64,000 nt of DNA from Henricia sp. BOLD:AAB3569 (Eukaryota; Echinodermata; Asteroidea; Spinulosida; Echinasteridae). Both the position numbers and the translations under genes were made by a program. The stretch lies in NCBI GenBank assembly GCA_037783545.1, contig JBBELK010000620.1:1-64000 (forward strand), in the 5' to 3' direction. Under the pieces are notes generated by a model. It ran no database searches. It saw only the letters and a program-made list of their open reading frames with translations, and was not told the origin of the DNA. Of the stretch, positions 13,601 through 25,100 are shown piece by piece. Positions within the stretch are counted from its first letter, which is position 1. Each line of letters opens with the position of its first letter.

Positions 13601-16260
13601 ATTTCTCTGCCATTTCCCGGCGAAAGTCTGTCAATTTTTTAGGACAAGTGCGCAATATAGAGAGTTTGGAGCATGCAAAATTTGAAGTTCGTCGGAACAT
13701 TTTTCGACCTCCAAATTTGCCGACGTTTGGACCACACTTTGACCAAATTGCCGAGCCAAACTGGGGTGCGTCAACGACAGTCCGAAGGCTGAGCGTGCGC
13801 ACGACTCAGGAGTACACCAAAGTGGTGTGTACAGACAGCCACGGTTTGCGTGAGCAGTCAGGAAGCCCCAACCCAGTTTTCCCTAAACTTTGAAATTTCT
13901 CTGCCATTTCCCGGCGAAAGTCTGTCAATTTTTTAGGACAAGTGCGCAATATAGAGAGTTTGGAGCATGCAAAATTTGAAGTTCGTCGGAACATTTTTCG
14001 ACCTCCAAATTTGCCGACGTTTGGACCACACTTTGACCAAATTGCCGAGCCAAACTGGGGTGCGTCAACGACAGTCCGAAGGACTGAGCATGCGCACGAC
14101 TCAGGAGTACACCAAAGAGGTGTGTACAGACAGCCACGGTTTGCGTGAGCAGTCAGGAAGCCCCAACCCAGTTTTCCCTAAACTTTGAAATTTCTCTGCC
14201 ATTTCCCGGCGAAAGTCTGTCAATTTTTTAGGACAAGTGCGCAATATAGAGAGTTTGGAGCATGCAAAATTTGAAGTTCGTCGGAACATTTTTCGACCTC
14301 CAAATTTGCCGACGTTTGGACCACACTTTGACCAAATTGCCGAGCCAAACTGGGGTGCGTCAACGACAGTCCGAAGGACTGAGCATGCGCACGACTCAGG
14401 AGTATACCAAAGAGGTGTGTACAGACAGCCACGGTTTGCGTGAGCAGTCAGGAAGCCCCAACCCAGTTTTCCCTAAACTTTAAAATTTCTCTGCCATTTC
14501 CCGGCAAAAGTCTGTCAATTTTTTAGGACAAGTGCGCAATATAGAGAGTTTGGAGCATGCAAAATTTGAAGTTCGTCGGAACATTTTTCGACCTCCAAAT
14601 TTGCCGACGTTTGGACCACACTTTGACCAAATTGCCGAGCCAAACTGGGGTGCGTCAACGACAGTCCGAAGGACTGAGCATGCGCACGACTCAGGAGTAC
14701 ACCAAAGAGGTGTGTACAGACAGCCACGGTTTGCGTGAGCAGTCAGGAAGCCCCAACCCAGTTTTCCCTAAACTTTGAAATTTCTCTGCCATTTCCCGGC
14801 GAAAGTCTGTCAATTTTTTAGGACAAGTGCGCAATATAGAGAGTTTGGAGCATGCAAAATTTGAAGTTCGTCGGAACATTTTTCGACCTCCAAATTTGCC
14901 GACGTTTGGACCACACTTTGACCAAATTGCCGAGCCAAACTGGGGTGCGTCAACGACAGTCCGAAGGACTGAGCATGCGCACGACTCAGGAGTACACCAA
15001 AGAGGTGTCTACAGACAGCCACGGTTTGCGTGAGCAGTCAGGAAGCCCCAACCCAGTTTTCCCTAAACTTTGAAATTTCTCTGCCATTTCCCGGCGAAAG
15101 TCTGTCAATTTTTTAGGACAAGTGCGCAATATAGAGAGTTTGGAGCATGCAAAATTTGAAGTTCGTCGGAACATTTTTCGACCTCCAAATTTGCCGACGT
15201 TTGGACCACACTTTGACTAAATTGCCGAGCCAAACTGGGGTGCGTCAACGACAGTCCGAAGGACTGAGCATGCGCGCGACTCAGGAGTACACCAAAGAGG
15301 TGTGTACAGACAGCCACGGTTTGCGTGAGCAGTCAGGAAGCCCCAACCCAGTTTTCCCTAAACTTTGAAATTTCTCTGCCATTTCCCGGCGAAAGTCTGT
15401 CAATTTTTTAGGACAAGTGCGCAATATAGAGAGTTTGGAGCATGCAAAATTTGAAGTTCGTCGGAACATTTTTCGACCTCCAAATTTGCCGACGTTTGGA
15501 CCACACTTTGACTAAATTGCCGAGCCAAACTGGGGTGCGTCAACGACAGTCCGAAGGACTGAGCATGCGCGCGACTCAGGAGTACACCAAAGAGGTGTGT
15601 ACAGACAGCCACGGTTTGCGTGAGCAGTCAGGAAGCCCCAACTCAGTTTTCCCTAAACTTTGAAATTTCTCTGCCATTTCCCCGCGAAAGTCTGTCAATT
15701 TTTTAGGACAAGTGCGCAATATAGAGAGTTTGGAGCATGCAAAATTTGAAGTTCGTCGGAACATTTTTCGACCTCCAAATTTGCCGACGTTTGGACCACA
15801 CTTTGACCAAATTGCGGAGCCAAACTGGGGTGCGTCAACGACAGTCCGAAGGACTGAGCATGCGCACGACTCAGGAGTACACCAAAGAGGTGTGTACAGA
15901 CAGCCACGGTTTGCGTGAGCAGTCAGGAAGCCCCAACCCAGTTTTCCCTAAACTTTGAAATTTCTCTGCCATTTCCCAGCGAAAGTCTGTCAATTTTTTA
16001 GGACAAGTGCGCAATATAGAGAGTTTGGAGCATGCAAAATTTGAAGTTCGTCGGAACATTTTTCGACCTCCAAATTTGCCGACGTTTGGACCACACTTTG
16101 ACCAAATTGCCGAGCCAAACTGGGGTGCGTCAACGACAGTCCGAAGGCTGAGCGTGCGCACGACTCAGGAGTACACCAAAGTGGTGTGTACAGACAGCCA
16201 CGGTTTGCGTGAGCAGTCAGGAAGCCCCAACCCAGTTTTCCCTAAACTTTGAAATTTCTC
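10680..16260. repeat. Higher-order repeat domain of the satellite (12-unit and 4-unit blocks)
   Basis: Rare variants recur at fixed spacing. GAGTATACC at 10863, 13221 and 14400, with the accompanying TTTAAAATTT and CCCGGCAAAAG changes, and the deletion variant GTCCGAAGGCTGAGCG at 12601, 13780 and 16139 give spacings of 1179 bp (four units less one base), about 2359 bp (eight units) and 3538 bp (twelve units less two bases). GTGTCTACAG recurs at 11467 and 15005, again 3538 bp apart. So a 12-unit segment was duplicated after a 4-unit segment inside it had already been copied. A few single-base differences between the two 12-unit copies show it is not a sequence-assembly echo alone. Confidence 0.88.
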
Positions 16261-16559
16261 TGCCATTTCCCGGCGAAAGTCTGTCATTTTTTTAGGACAA
16301 GTGCGCAATATAGAGAGTTTGGAGCATGCAAAATTTGAAGTTCGTCGGAACATTTTTCGACCTCCAAATTTGCCGACGTTGGACCACACTTTGACCAAAT
16401 TGCCGAGCCAAACTGGGGTGCGTCAACGACAGTCCGAAGGACTGAGCATGCGCACGACTCAGGAGTACACCAAAGAGGTGTGTACAGACAGCCACGGTTT
16501 GCGTGAGCAGTCAGGAAGCACCAACCCAGTTTTCCCTAAACTTTGAAATTTCTCTGCCA

Positions 16560-18330
16560 TTTCCCGGCGAAAGTCTGTCAATTTTTTAGGACAAGTGCGC
16601 AATATAGAGAGTTTGGAGCATGCAAAATTTGAAGTTCGTCGGAACATTTTTCGACCTCCAAATTTGCCGACGTTTGGACCACACTTTGACCAAATTGCCG
16701 AGCCAAACTGGGGTGCGTCAACGACAGTCCGAAGGACTGAGTATGCGCACGACTCAGGAGTACACCAAAGAGGTGTGTACAGACAGCCACGGTTTGCGTG
16801 AGCAGTCAGGAAGCACCAACCCAGTTTTCCCTAAACTTTGAAATTTCTCTGCCATTTCCCGGCGAAAGTCTGTCAATTTTTTAGGACAAGTGCGCAATAT
16901 AGAGAGTTTGGAGCATGCAAAATTTGAAGTTCGTCGGAACATTTTTCGACCTCCAAATTTGCCAACGTTTGGACCACACTTTGACCGAATTACCGTGCCA
17001 AACTGGGGTGCGTCAACGACAGTCCGAAGGACTGAGCATGCGCACGAGTCAGGAGTACACCAAAGAGGTGTGTACAGACAGCCACGGTTTGCGTGAGCAG
17101 TCAGGAAGCCCCAACCCCTTTTTCCCTAAACTTTGAAATTTCTCTTCCATTTCCCGGCGAAAGTCTGTCAATTTTTTAGGACAAGTGCGCAATATAGAGT
17201 GTTTGGAGCATGCAAAATTTGAAGTTCGTCGGAAAACTTTTCGACCTCCAAATTTGCCGACGTTTGGACCACACTTTGACCGAATTGCCGTGCCAAACTG
17301 GGGTGCGTCAACGACAGTCCGAAGGACTGAGCATGCGCACGAGTCAGGAGTACACCAAAGAGGTGTGTACAGACAGCCACGGTTTGCGTGAGCAGTCAGG
17401 AAGCCCCAACCCAGTTTTCCCTAAACTTTGAAATTTATCTGCCATTTCCCGGCGAAAGTCTGTCAATTTTTTAGGACAAGTGCGCAATATAGAGAGTTTG
17501 GAGCATGCAAAATTTGAAGTTCGTCGGAACATTTTTCGACCTCCAAATTTGCCGACGTTTGGACCACACTTTGACCAAATTGCCGAGCCAAACTGGGGTG
17601 CGTCAACGACAGTCCGAAGGACTGAGTATGCGCACGACTCAGGAGTACACCAAAGAGGTGTGTACAGACAGCCACGGTTTGCGTGAGCAGTCAGGAAGCA
17701 CCAACCCAGTTTTCCCTAAATTTTGAAATTTCTCTGCCATTTCCCGGCGAAAGTCTGTCAATTTTTTAGGACAAGTGCGCAATATAGAGAGTTTGGAGCA
17801 TGCAAAATTTGAAGTTCGTCGGAACATTTTTCGACCTCCAAATTTGCCAACGTTTGGACCACACTTTGACCGAATTACCGTGCCAAACTGGGGTGCGTCA
17901 ACGACAGTCCGAAGGACTGAGCATGCGCACGAGTCAGGAGTACACCAAAGAGGTGTGTACAGACAGCCACGGTTTGCGTGAGCAGTCAGGAAGCCCCAAC
18001 CCTTTTTTCCCTAAACTTTGAAATTTCTCTGCCATTTCCCGGCGAAAGTCTGTCAATTTTTTAGGACAAGTGCGCAATATAGAGTGTTTGGAGCATGCAA
18101 AATTTGAAGTTCGTCGGAAAATCTTTCGACCTCCAAATTTGCCGACGTTTGGACCACACTTTGACCGAATTGCCGTGCCAAACTGGGGTGCGTCAACGAC
18201 AGTCCGAAGGACTGAGCATGCGCACGCGTCAGGAGTACACCAAAGAGGTGTGTACAGACAGCCACGGTTTGCGTGAGCAGTCAGGAAGCCCCAACCCCTT
18301 TTTCCCTAAACTTTGAAATTTCTCTTCCAT
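16560..18330. repeat. Three-unit (885-bp) higher-order repeat near the array's right end
   Basis: A trimer is repeated twice. Unit 1 carries GAGTATGCGC (16740 and 17625) with GGAAGCACCAACCC. Unit 2 carries GCCAACGTTTGG and GAATTACCGTG. Unit 3 carries GAGTGTTTGG and GGAAAA in place of GGAACA. The two GTATGCGC sites are exactly 885 bp apart, which is three units. It sits between the homogeneous array body and the older edge units. Confidence 0.85.
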
Positions 18331-18609
18331 TTCCCGGCGAAAGTCTGTCAATTTTTTAGGACAAGTGCGCAATATAGAGTGTTTGGAGCATGCAAAATTT
18401 GAAGTTCGTCGGAAAATTTTTCGACCTCCAAATTTGCCGACGTTTGGACCACACTTTGACCGAATTGCCGTGCCAAACTGGGGTGCGTCAACGACAGTCC
18501 GAAGGACTGAGCATGCGTACGAGTCAGGAGTACACCAAAGAGGTGTGTACAGACAGCCACGGTTTGCGTGAGCAGTCAGGAAGCCCCAACCCCTTCTTCC
18601 CTAAACTTT

Positions 18610-19490
18610 GAAATTTCTCTGCCATTTCCCGGCGAAAGTCTGTCAATTTTTTAGGACAAGTGCGCAATATAGAGTGTTTGGAGCATGCAAAATTTGAAGT
18701 TCGTCGGAAAATTTTTCGACCTCCAAATTTGACGACGTTTGGACCACACTTTGACCGAATTGCCGTGCCAAACTGGGGTGCGTCAACGACAGTCCGAAGG
18801 ACTGAGCATGCGCACGAGTCAGGAGTACACCAAAGAGGTGTGTACAGACAGCCACGGTTTGCGTGAGCAGTCAGGAAGCCCCAACCCCTTTTCCCCTAAA
18901 CTTTGAAATTTCTCTGCCATTTCCCGGCGAAAGTCTGTCAATTTTTTAGGACAAGTGCGCAATATAGAGTGTTTGGAGCATGCAAAATTTGAAGTTCGTC
19001 GGAAAATTTTTCGACCTCCAAATTTGACGACGTTTGGACCACACTTTGACCGAATTGCCGTGCCAAACTGGGGTGCGTCAACGACAGTCCGAAGGACTGA
19101 GCATGCGCACGAGTCAGGAGTACACCAAAGAGGTGTGTACAGACAGCCACGGTTTGCGTGAGCAGTCAGGAAGCCCCAACCCCTTTTCCCCTAAACTTTG
19201 AAATTTCTCTGCCATTTCCCGGCGAAAGTCTGTCAATTTTTTAGGACAAGTGCGCAATATAGAGTGTTTGGAGCATGCAAAATTTGAAGTTCGTCGGAAA
19301 ATTTTTCGACCTCCAAATTTGACGACGTTTGGACCACACTTTGACCGAATTGCCGTGCCAAACTGGGGTGCGTCAACGACAGTCCGAAGGACTGAGCATG
19401 CGCACGAGTCAGGAGTACACCAAAGAGGTGTGTACAGACAGCCACGGTTTGCGTGAGCAGTCAGGAAGCCCCAACCCCTTTTTCCCTAAA
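18610..19490. repeat. Three near-identical satellite units, recent local triplication
   Basis: Three successive units share private variants: TTTGACGACGTTTGG (otherwise TTTGCCGACG), GAGTGTTTGG, GAATTGCCGTGCC and CACGAGTCAGG. They look identical to each other over nearly the whole unit, apart from the last bases of the third. They lie close to the array edge, where neighbouring units are older. This is most simply a recent unequal exchange of a single unit. Confidence 0.8.
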
Positions 19491-20049
19491 CTTTGAAATT
19501 TCTCTGCCATTTCCCGGCGAAAGTCTGTCAATTCTTTAGGACAAGTGCGCAATATAGAGTGTTTGGAGCATGCAAAATTTGAAGTTCGTCGGAACATTTC
19601 TTGACTTCCAAATTTGCCGGCATTTGGGCCACACTTTGAACAAATTCCCGTCACAATCTGGGGTGCGTCAACGGCCGTCCAAAAGTCCGAGCATGCGCAC
19701 AAGTCAGGAGTACACCACCGCAGGGTGTCAAGACAGCCACGGTTAGGAGAGCAGGCAAGGAAGCCTGAGCCCAGTTTTTCCGACGTCCTTAAATTTCTCC
19801 GCCATTTCCCGGCGAAAGTCTGTCAATTTTTCAGGACGAGTGCAGAATATATACAGTTTGGAGCATGCAAAATTTGAAGTTCGTCGGAAAATTTCTTGAC
19901 TTCCAAATTTGCCAGCATTTGGGCCACACTTTGAACAAATTCCCGTCACAATCTGGGGGTGCGTCAACGGCCGTCCAAAAGTCCGGGCATGCGCACAAGT
20001 CAGGAGTACACCATCGCAGGGTGTCAAGACAGCCACGGTTAGGAGAGCA
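19464..20049. repeat. Decayed edge units of the satellite
   Basis: The two last units keep the 295-bp register and the landmarks GGAGCATGCAAAATTTG and GAGTACACCA, but carry many substitutions, for instance CAAATTCCCGTCACAATCTG instead of the body consensus and GGTTAGGAGAGCA at the unit end. They share these changes with each other, so they form an older subfamily. Similarity stops at about 20049, which is the array boundary. Confidence 0.9.
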
Positions 20050-21868
20050 AACGTCAACCTGGCCGAAAATAAAATACCGTCCTTGCCGAAGATGCCATAT
20101 TTTGCTAGTCTTGATGCAAGACGATTCTCCGTACACAGCTAGCTACTATATACAGAGCCATAACCAACTGTCACTAACTATCGCCGAGAGAGGGCGCCAC
20201 AGTGTGTAATATGTCACCAAGATGGCTGCCCCACCGAAGCCGTGAGGGTAGGGCTCCCATAGGAACCAATGCTAAATGCCCATTTAAAATCATTTAAAAA
20301 TACTCACAAATCTCTCAGCTTCTCAGGACAACAACCAGAATACTCACCGATTTCTCATCTTTTTAATTCTGTTCAATTTTATGGGGGTCATCCGTCACTT
20401 TTATAGTTGGAAGAAAAAATACCCCACATCGCGACGACAGTCATATTCCACACAAGACCACACTCGTTCAGCTCGCAACTCTCCCTAATGAAGAAGAATT
20501 TGAGGGCATACAGAATATTCATGAGCTCGGCGCACAGATCTTTCCTATTTACTTGGGTGCACCTGAGAGCACCCGTCATGTCCGTTGGTCCAGTAGGTGT
20601 TGCGTAAAGTCACTAAAGTAAAAGGTTTGATTGTTGTGAAAGTGGAAGATGCCGCACAAGCGGCGTGCATTTTTGTACTCGACATCCTTACAGAAGCGCT
20701 GGGATGGGCCATAGTCTAGAGTTATATAACTCTACGGGACATGTGGGGTGGGATAATCTGTTTGCGCCCTCATCGGCCAAATGTTATACGACACGTGACT
20801 ACGAGGTCACTTTTTTTTGTAAACTAACAAAATACCTCCCCAAAACGGGAAATAAATTTGCAATCCCAAATTTGGAAGCAAAAAGAGTTGCAATCAGTGC
20901 ACTAACTGCTTTATCATTTATGTAACCGGAAAGATTAGTTTACTCAACTTCAGTGAATTTTTGACGATATTTTTGCTTGGAAATATAGGGACTGAGGGCG
21001 CAAAATTACAGAATGGTAATGAGAAAAATATGACACATAGGCTATGGTATACAAATCTCAACACACTTGGGAAAAATGCAAGGGTCACAAATGTGATTTG
21101 GTCACCTCCTTTAATAAATAGGCCTATACAAGACCAGGTTGCATACTTAGTTGGCAATTTTGTACTAACTGGCCAGACCCGTTACTTGACCAGGACGATC
21201 AGGTCTCAGTGGTTAGTTTGCTGCCCACGTGATCCAATGCCAGGAAGCCGGCTGTGATTGGCCCACACAAGGACGCATGGTGACGCAGTAGGGAATTCTG
21301 TGGAAAAAAAGTTAAAGTTACTAGTCAATAAATGGAATGTGTTACTGGTAATGTGTCATGAATTAAACAAAAATTATAATTACAGAAAAGCCCATTGCTA
21401 TTCTGCATTAAAGGTTGTCAATCCCTCTCATTATTTTAGCCCCAGCTTTGAAACCCAAACAAAAAAGTGCACAGAACCTTTATACGCCTACAAAAAGAAG
21501 TCAATTCTTGAAAACATGTGGAACCTGTGTGCTCATTACCCTACATATTGCATTATGAAATCAATTGTACATGTATTAGGTTACCAGTCTCAGATTTGGT
21601 GTTACATAAACATAGCTAAAGGGTTGCTGTAGAAATTGTGAATAGCCTGGGGGTGTTGGCATATGATCCCCTTGTCTATACCGTGAAGTCGTGGTGCTAT
21701 ACCATCCCCACCAGTACCCCTTAGGGCATCTGACCATTTTCATTCCTGGCATTTTTTAATTGGACAACTGGAGCAAGAAATTGTGCGTTAAATTATTTTG
21801 CTTTGAATACAGAATGTCAGTTTAAAGTAGCATAGAAAAGACATTTTGTAGAACCTTTTTTGCACTTA
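20050..21868. other. Gene-free flank of the satellite array
   Basis: I see no gene, no splice-linked open frame and no recognised repeat here. Short open frames (up to 124 codons at 21258-21632) show no family similarity I recognise and no codon bias. The word CAAGATGGCTGCCC occurs at 20219, a motif often seen at animal 5' ends, but nothing coding follows it. Confidence 0.5.
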
Positions 21869-21930
21869 TTGAAGGTATATGACAGGATTGATACTGAAAG
21901 ATGGATTTAGAAACACGAGGAAATTGCAGC

Positions 21931-22002
21931 GCCCCGACTGGGATTCGAACCCGGGTCATTGGCTTACATGGCCAATTGCTCTACCAAGTGAGCTATCTGG
22001 AC
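21931..22002 (-). pseudogene. tRNA-like sequence, repeat-borne
   Basis: The 72-base stretch folds as a cloverleaf. The acceptor 5' strand GTCCAGA faces TCGGGGC with one mismatch and a G-U pair, the anticodon stem TTGGC/GCCAA is perfect, and box B is GGGTTCGAATCCC. The anticodon loop CATGTAA has A where nearly all tRNAs have U33, and there is mismatch in the T stem. It is part of a dispersed repeat. I treat it as a tRNA-derived pol III promoter, not a working tRNA. Confidence 0.65.
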
Positions 22003-22073
22003 ATCGGATTTGCCCCACTGCATTGTTGGGGAAAAAAGGCAAACACAAGATTGTTGCAGTGCTCCGGCGGGAT

Positions 22074-22145
22074 GCCCAGATAGCTCAGTTGGTACAGCAA
22101 TTTACCATGTAAACTAAGGACCCGGGTTCGAATCCCAATCAGGGC
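22074..22145 (+). pseudogene. tRNA-like sequence, repeat-borne
   Basis: This half opens GCCCAGATAGCTCAGTTGG and ends TCAGGGC, so the acceptor stem pairs except for one A-A mismatch, and box B is GGTTCGAATCC. The anticodon stem is broken (TTTAC opposite ACTAA). The opening resembles tRNA-Lys. It belongs to the inverted dimer and is unlikely to be a functional tRNA. Confidence 0.65.
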
Positions 22146-22190
22146 ACTGAAATTTTCTCGTGTTTCTAAATTCATCTTTCAATTTATGCA

Positions 22191-25100
22191 CTTAGTTATT
22201 ACGGTATAATGCACAGAAATCTTACCCAAATCAGATGTTCATTTTTGTTAAGCACTGCGATGGGTTTCTCGGGAATAAAATGTCTGTGATGTTGATGACT
22301 AAACAGGTTCATTGCCATGCACAGACACCCGGGATTTTCCTTGTTATGACATATAAACCATGTAAAAATGTTAGTTTGATGATAAAAACGCAAAATTAGG
22401 AGGGAAAAGTGTCATGAATTTACTAAGGAAAAACTTATAATTTTTGAGAGTTATCCCATAGGTTTAGCGCACGGGGTCTCAAAGGGTGTCTGTGCATGGT
22501 AATCTTTCCGAATAAACATAAAAGATCTACTTGTACAGCTATAATTTATTTTACTATGAAACGTGTCAAGAAAAGTCTTTTGAAATGTTCACAGAATACC
22601 ATTTTCTAACTTTTTAACAAAAAAAACATGGCTTAAAAAATACCATAACACACATTTGGTTTTATCCGTTTTTTTTTAAATAGTTTCAATCACAATCTAA
22701 CGAATATTTAAATGAAAAATTCCTATGAACAAGATTACTTGCTTAATTTAATGGTTCACCATCCACACACAATACATTTTTGTTTCGACCACAGAACTAC
22801 CGAAAGTATTTGAACTCTTGTACGTTCATTAAAGTAGATAATATCATGTTACTAATTAAACTTGTACAATTTTAATAAGGTTAATTTTTCACTGAGCTTC
22901 AGTCTAATGTCCATGTGAATATGTAGCATATTGGAAAATTAGGGCATTGGGTAGTATTTCTTTTTAATTTTGTTAAAGTTTTACATTAACATCCAGGAAA
23001 CCAACATTTTATGAAATTTAAAATAGTCCGGTCTCCAGGTGATTGTGCCAATTTGAGCAGCACTAATTCACGAATACGAAAGCATTTTGATTGAGAATTC
23101 TTTGTGAAATTATGTGTAATGCAGTGCACACACTTTAATACAAAAGCCTTATTTCCCAACTTTCTTAAATGCAATTCAAACATGTAGGCTAGTACTACTC
23201 AGATATTCCACTTAACAGCTCTGAAAAAATGCTGTTAGCGATATTGACATTTTTTCTTAATGCCGAAAAAGAACAAAGTAACGGTTCTCCTCATTTCTCA
23301 AATGGCGCACATCCATCCCGAGTTTCCCACAATGCCTCTGGCTACCCACAATCCCTGTGGAACACTCAACACCTGGTACCTTGAGGCACCGGTCTCGGTC
23401 TTCGTGTTAACAAGACGAAGCTGGTTTAGTGTGTCATGTAGCTTCAGGATAGGCATGGTTTTTGATGAGAAACCAATTGCATCATGTAGGTAAAAACTCC
23501 CCGACGAGCCACAAAATTAATTTTGAAATTTCCAGGAGTGATTTTTCCTCCGAATATTGATCGACAAGGTATCATACATGTAGATCTTGTAAGCCCAAAA
23601 AACGACCTGGTACTGGGATAATTTTGCATAAAGAAAAGATAGATTTTGCAGTTAAAGCTTAAAGAATATTGGATGGCGTGTCTGGAGCAAATTTTGTCAA
23701 GTAGTACAGACTTTAAACGGCGACAAAATATTACAGTATTTTCACTAGTTTCACTCGCAAATTTGAAACCACAATCACTTTTTGCCGAACCTTTTGTATA
23801 AATACATGCAGCTGATTTTTTTTTCTTAGAACATCACGGCCTAACGATGTATCCGTCGAATATTTCACAAATGTTTGACAGCTATTTTTTTCGCTCGTTT
23901 ACATTTTCATCAAATCTGAATCAAAATGAAACTTTTTAGGGCCTTTAAAAAGGTATTGAAATAGCCAACATGAAACGTTTTGGTGCAAGAAATTTACAAG
24001 GCATATACATGTGAAAATGCATGCAGCACTTAGAACAGTGAGATAGAGTGAAATTTATAAAATGCATAAAAATTCAAACAAAATACTGATAAATGTAAGT
24101 TTGCTTTTAAATTTTGCGATAATACACTGACCATGCAGACCATTTTGAACAAGGTGAAAAAGAGGTTGTATGTTTACTTATTATCAATTACAGTAAGCTA
24201 TTTTTTAGATGATCGCTTAGCAACAACTTAACTGACAACCATAAAATTGCTTAGCAAAATATTCTGCAATTAGTCAATCTGTACGTAAAGCACTTTGTGG
24301 AAAACCTGCAAAGAAAATTAAAAATACCAAAATGGAACAACCACCGCCCAAAAATGAGCAAAAAAAGTCAAAATGCACAAGAATTCAGCATAATCGAACA
24401 GTTGTACTGAATACAAATTGTTTTTAAAAAATTGTCATGTTAACTACATAATGTCACCCTCACTGTCCGTGTTTGGGTTAAAGGATTAAAAAATTAATTT
24501 ACACAAGCGAACGAATTTAGAAAGCTAAAAATATAAATAACTTAAATTTCCTACGTCAGGAATTGGAGATACAAGCCTTTTTCTTGAAATGGGCTTCACA
24601 TAGTACAATGTACAGGGCCTGTCTTTTATTATTTCTTGTTTTTAATCGACTGGCATTAATCTTTGACGGACTTTTACTTTCTTGGTACCAAATGAAAGCT
24701 GATAACTTTTTCTATTCTAGAAAAATGGCAATTTAACTTTTTTTTTAAATGTTGATGCTCAAATCGGCCTAAAATCGGACAGTGCGTCTTTAATTCATAT
24801 TTTGGACAATTTAAGATTTTTGCCAAAATCCACCAGTTCACACACTCAAAATAATAATTGCCTAATGTGACTTTTGTAAAAAATTTAAAAACAAGGTAGT
24901 AAACAAATATAATTTATACAATTAGGTTTTGAGGGAGACAATAAAATAAACCCCTTGCTTTTCTATCTAAAATCACACTGAGAAAAGCAGATCACACACC
25001 ATAATAGTGCAAAATTTGACTCCCAAAGAAATTATTTACAACTCAAAGAGGAAAAAACTAATTATGCATACAAGCAATTTTTGTAAGTACAAGTTAAAGT

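Larger units (their letters stand above)
1..20049. repeat. 295-bp satellite array, about 68 tandem copies
   Basis: A unit of 295 bp (starting at GGAAGCCCCAACCCAG) repeats head-to-tail from base 1 to about 20049, with only single-base indels changing the length. The array continues off the left edge of the window. Copies in the middle differ by very few bases; copies from about 16900 onward carry a shared second set of variants; the last two (19464-20049) are strongly diverged. Each unit holds short inverted repeats: CAGTCC-GAA-GGACTG, CGTCGG...CCGACG, TTTGGAG...CTCCAAA and GTACACC...GGTGTGTAC. Several overlapping open frames of 60-73 codons recur on both strands in almost every unit. Because 295 is not a multiple of three, the frame shifts at each unit and no long reading frame forms. 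This is satellite DNA; I do not recognise the family. Confidence 0.97.
21869..22190. repeat. tRNA-derived inverted dimer (SINE/MITE-like), copy 1
   Basis: Two tRNA-like halves face away from each other around a 70-bp spacer. The left half (21931-22002) reads as a tRNA on the minus strand and the right half (22074-22145) on the plus strand. Outside both is the same tail, GATGRATTTAGAAACACGAG, in inverted orientation, so the whole is a long inverted repeat. A second, truncated copy at 42422-42661 shows it is a mobile family. Both halves have a D-arm like tRNA-Lys (GATAGCTCAGTTGGTA) and a clean box B (GGTTCGAATCC). Confidence 0.8.

Noticed and set aside
1..20049. Recurring 62-73-codon frames in every satellite unit on both strands as a multigene family
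   Set aside because: They overlap in several frames on both strands, the period of 295 is not divisible by three, indels break them freely in the left copies, and there is no consistent upstream signal. Their conservation follows from homogenisation of the DNA.
1..20049. CRISPR array
   Set aside because: The repeat is a continuous 295-bp head-to-tail unit with no unique spacers, and the window is clearly from an animal genome.
1..20049. Hammerhead ribozyme or CENP-B box in the satellite unit
   Set aside because: I looked for CTGATGA plus GAAA cores and for the TTCG-A-CGGG box on both strands of the unit. Neither is present.
21931..22145. Two functional tRNA genes
   Set aside because: Both show acceptor mismatches, the left has A at position 33, the right has a broken anticodon stem, and both are parts of a dispersed inverted repeat.
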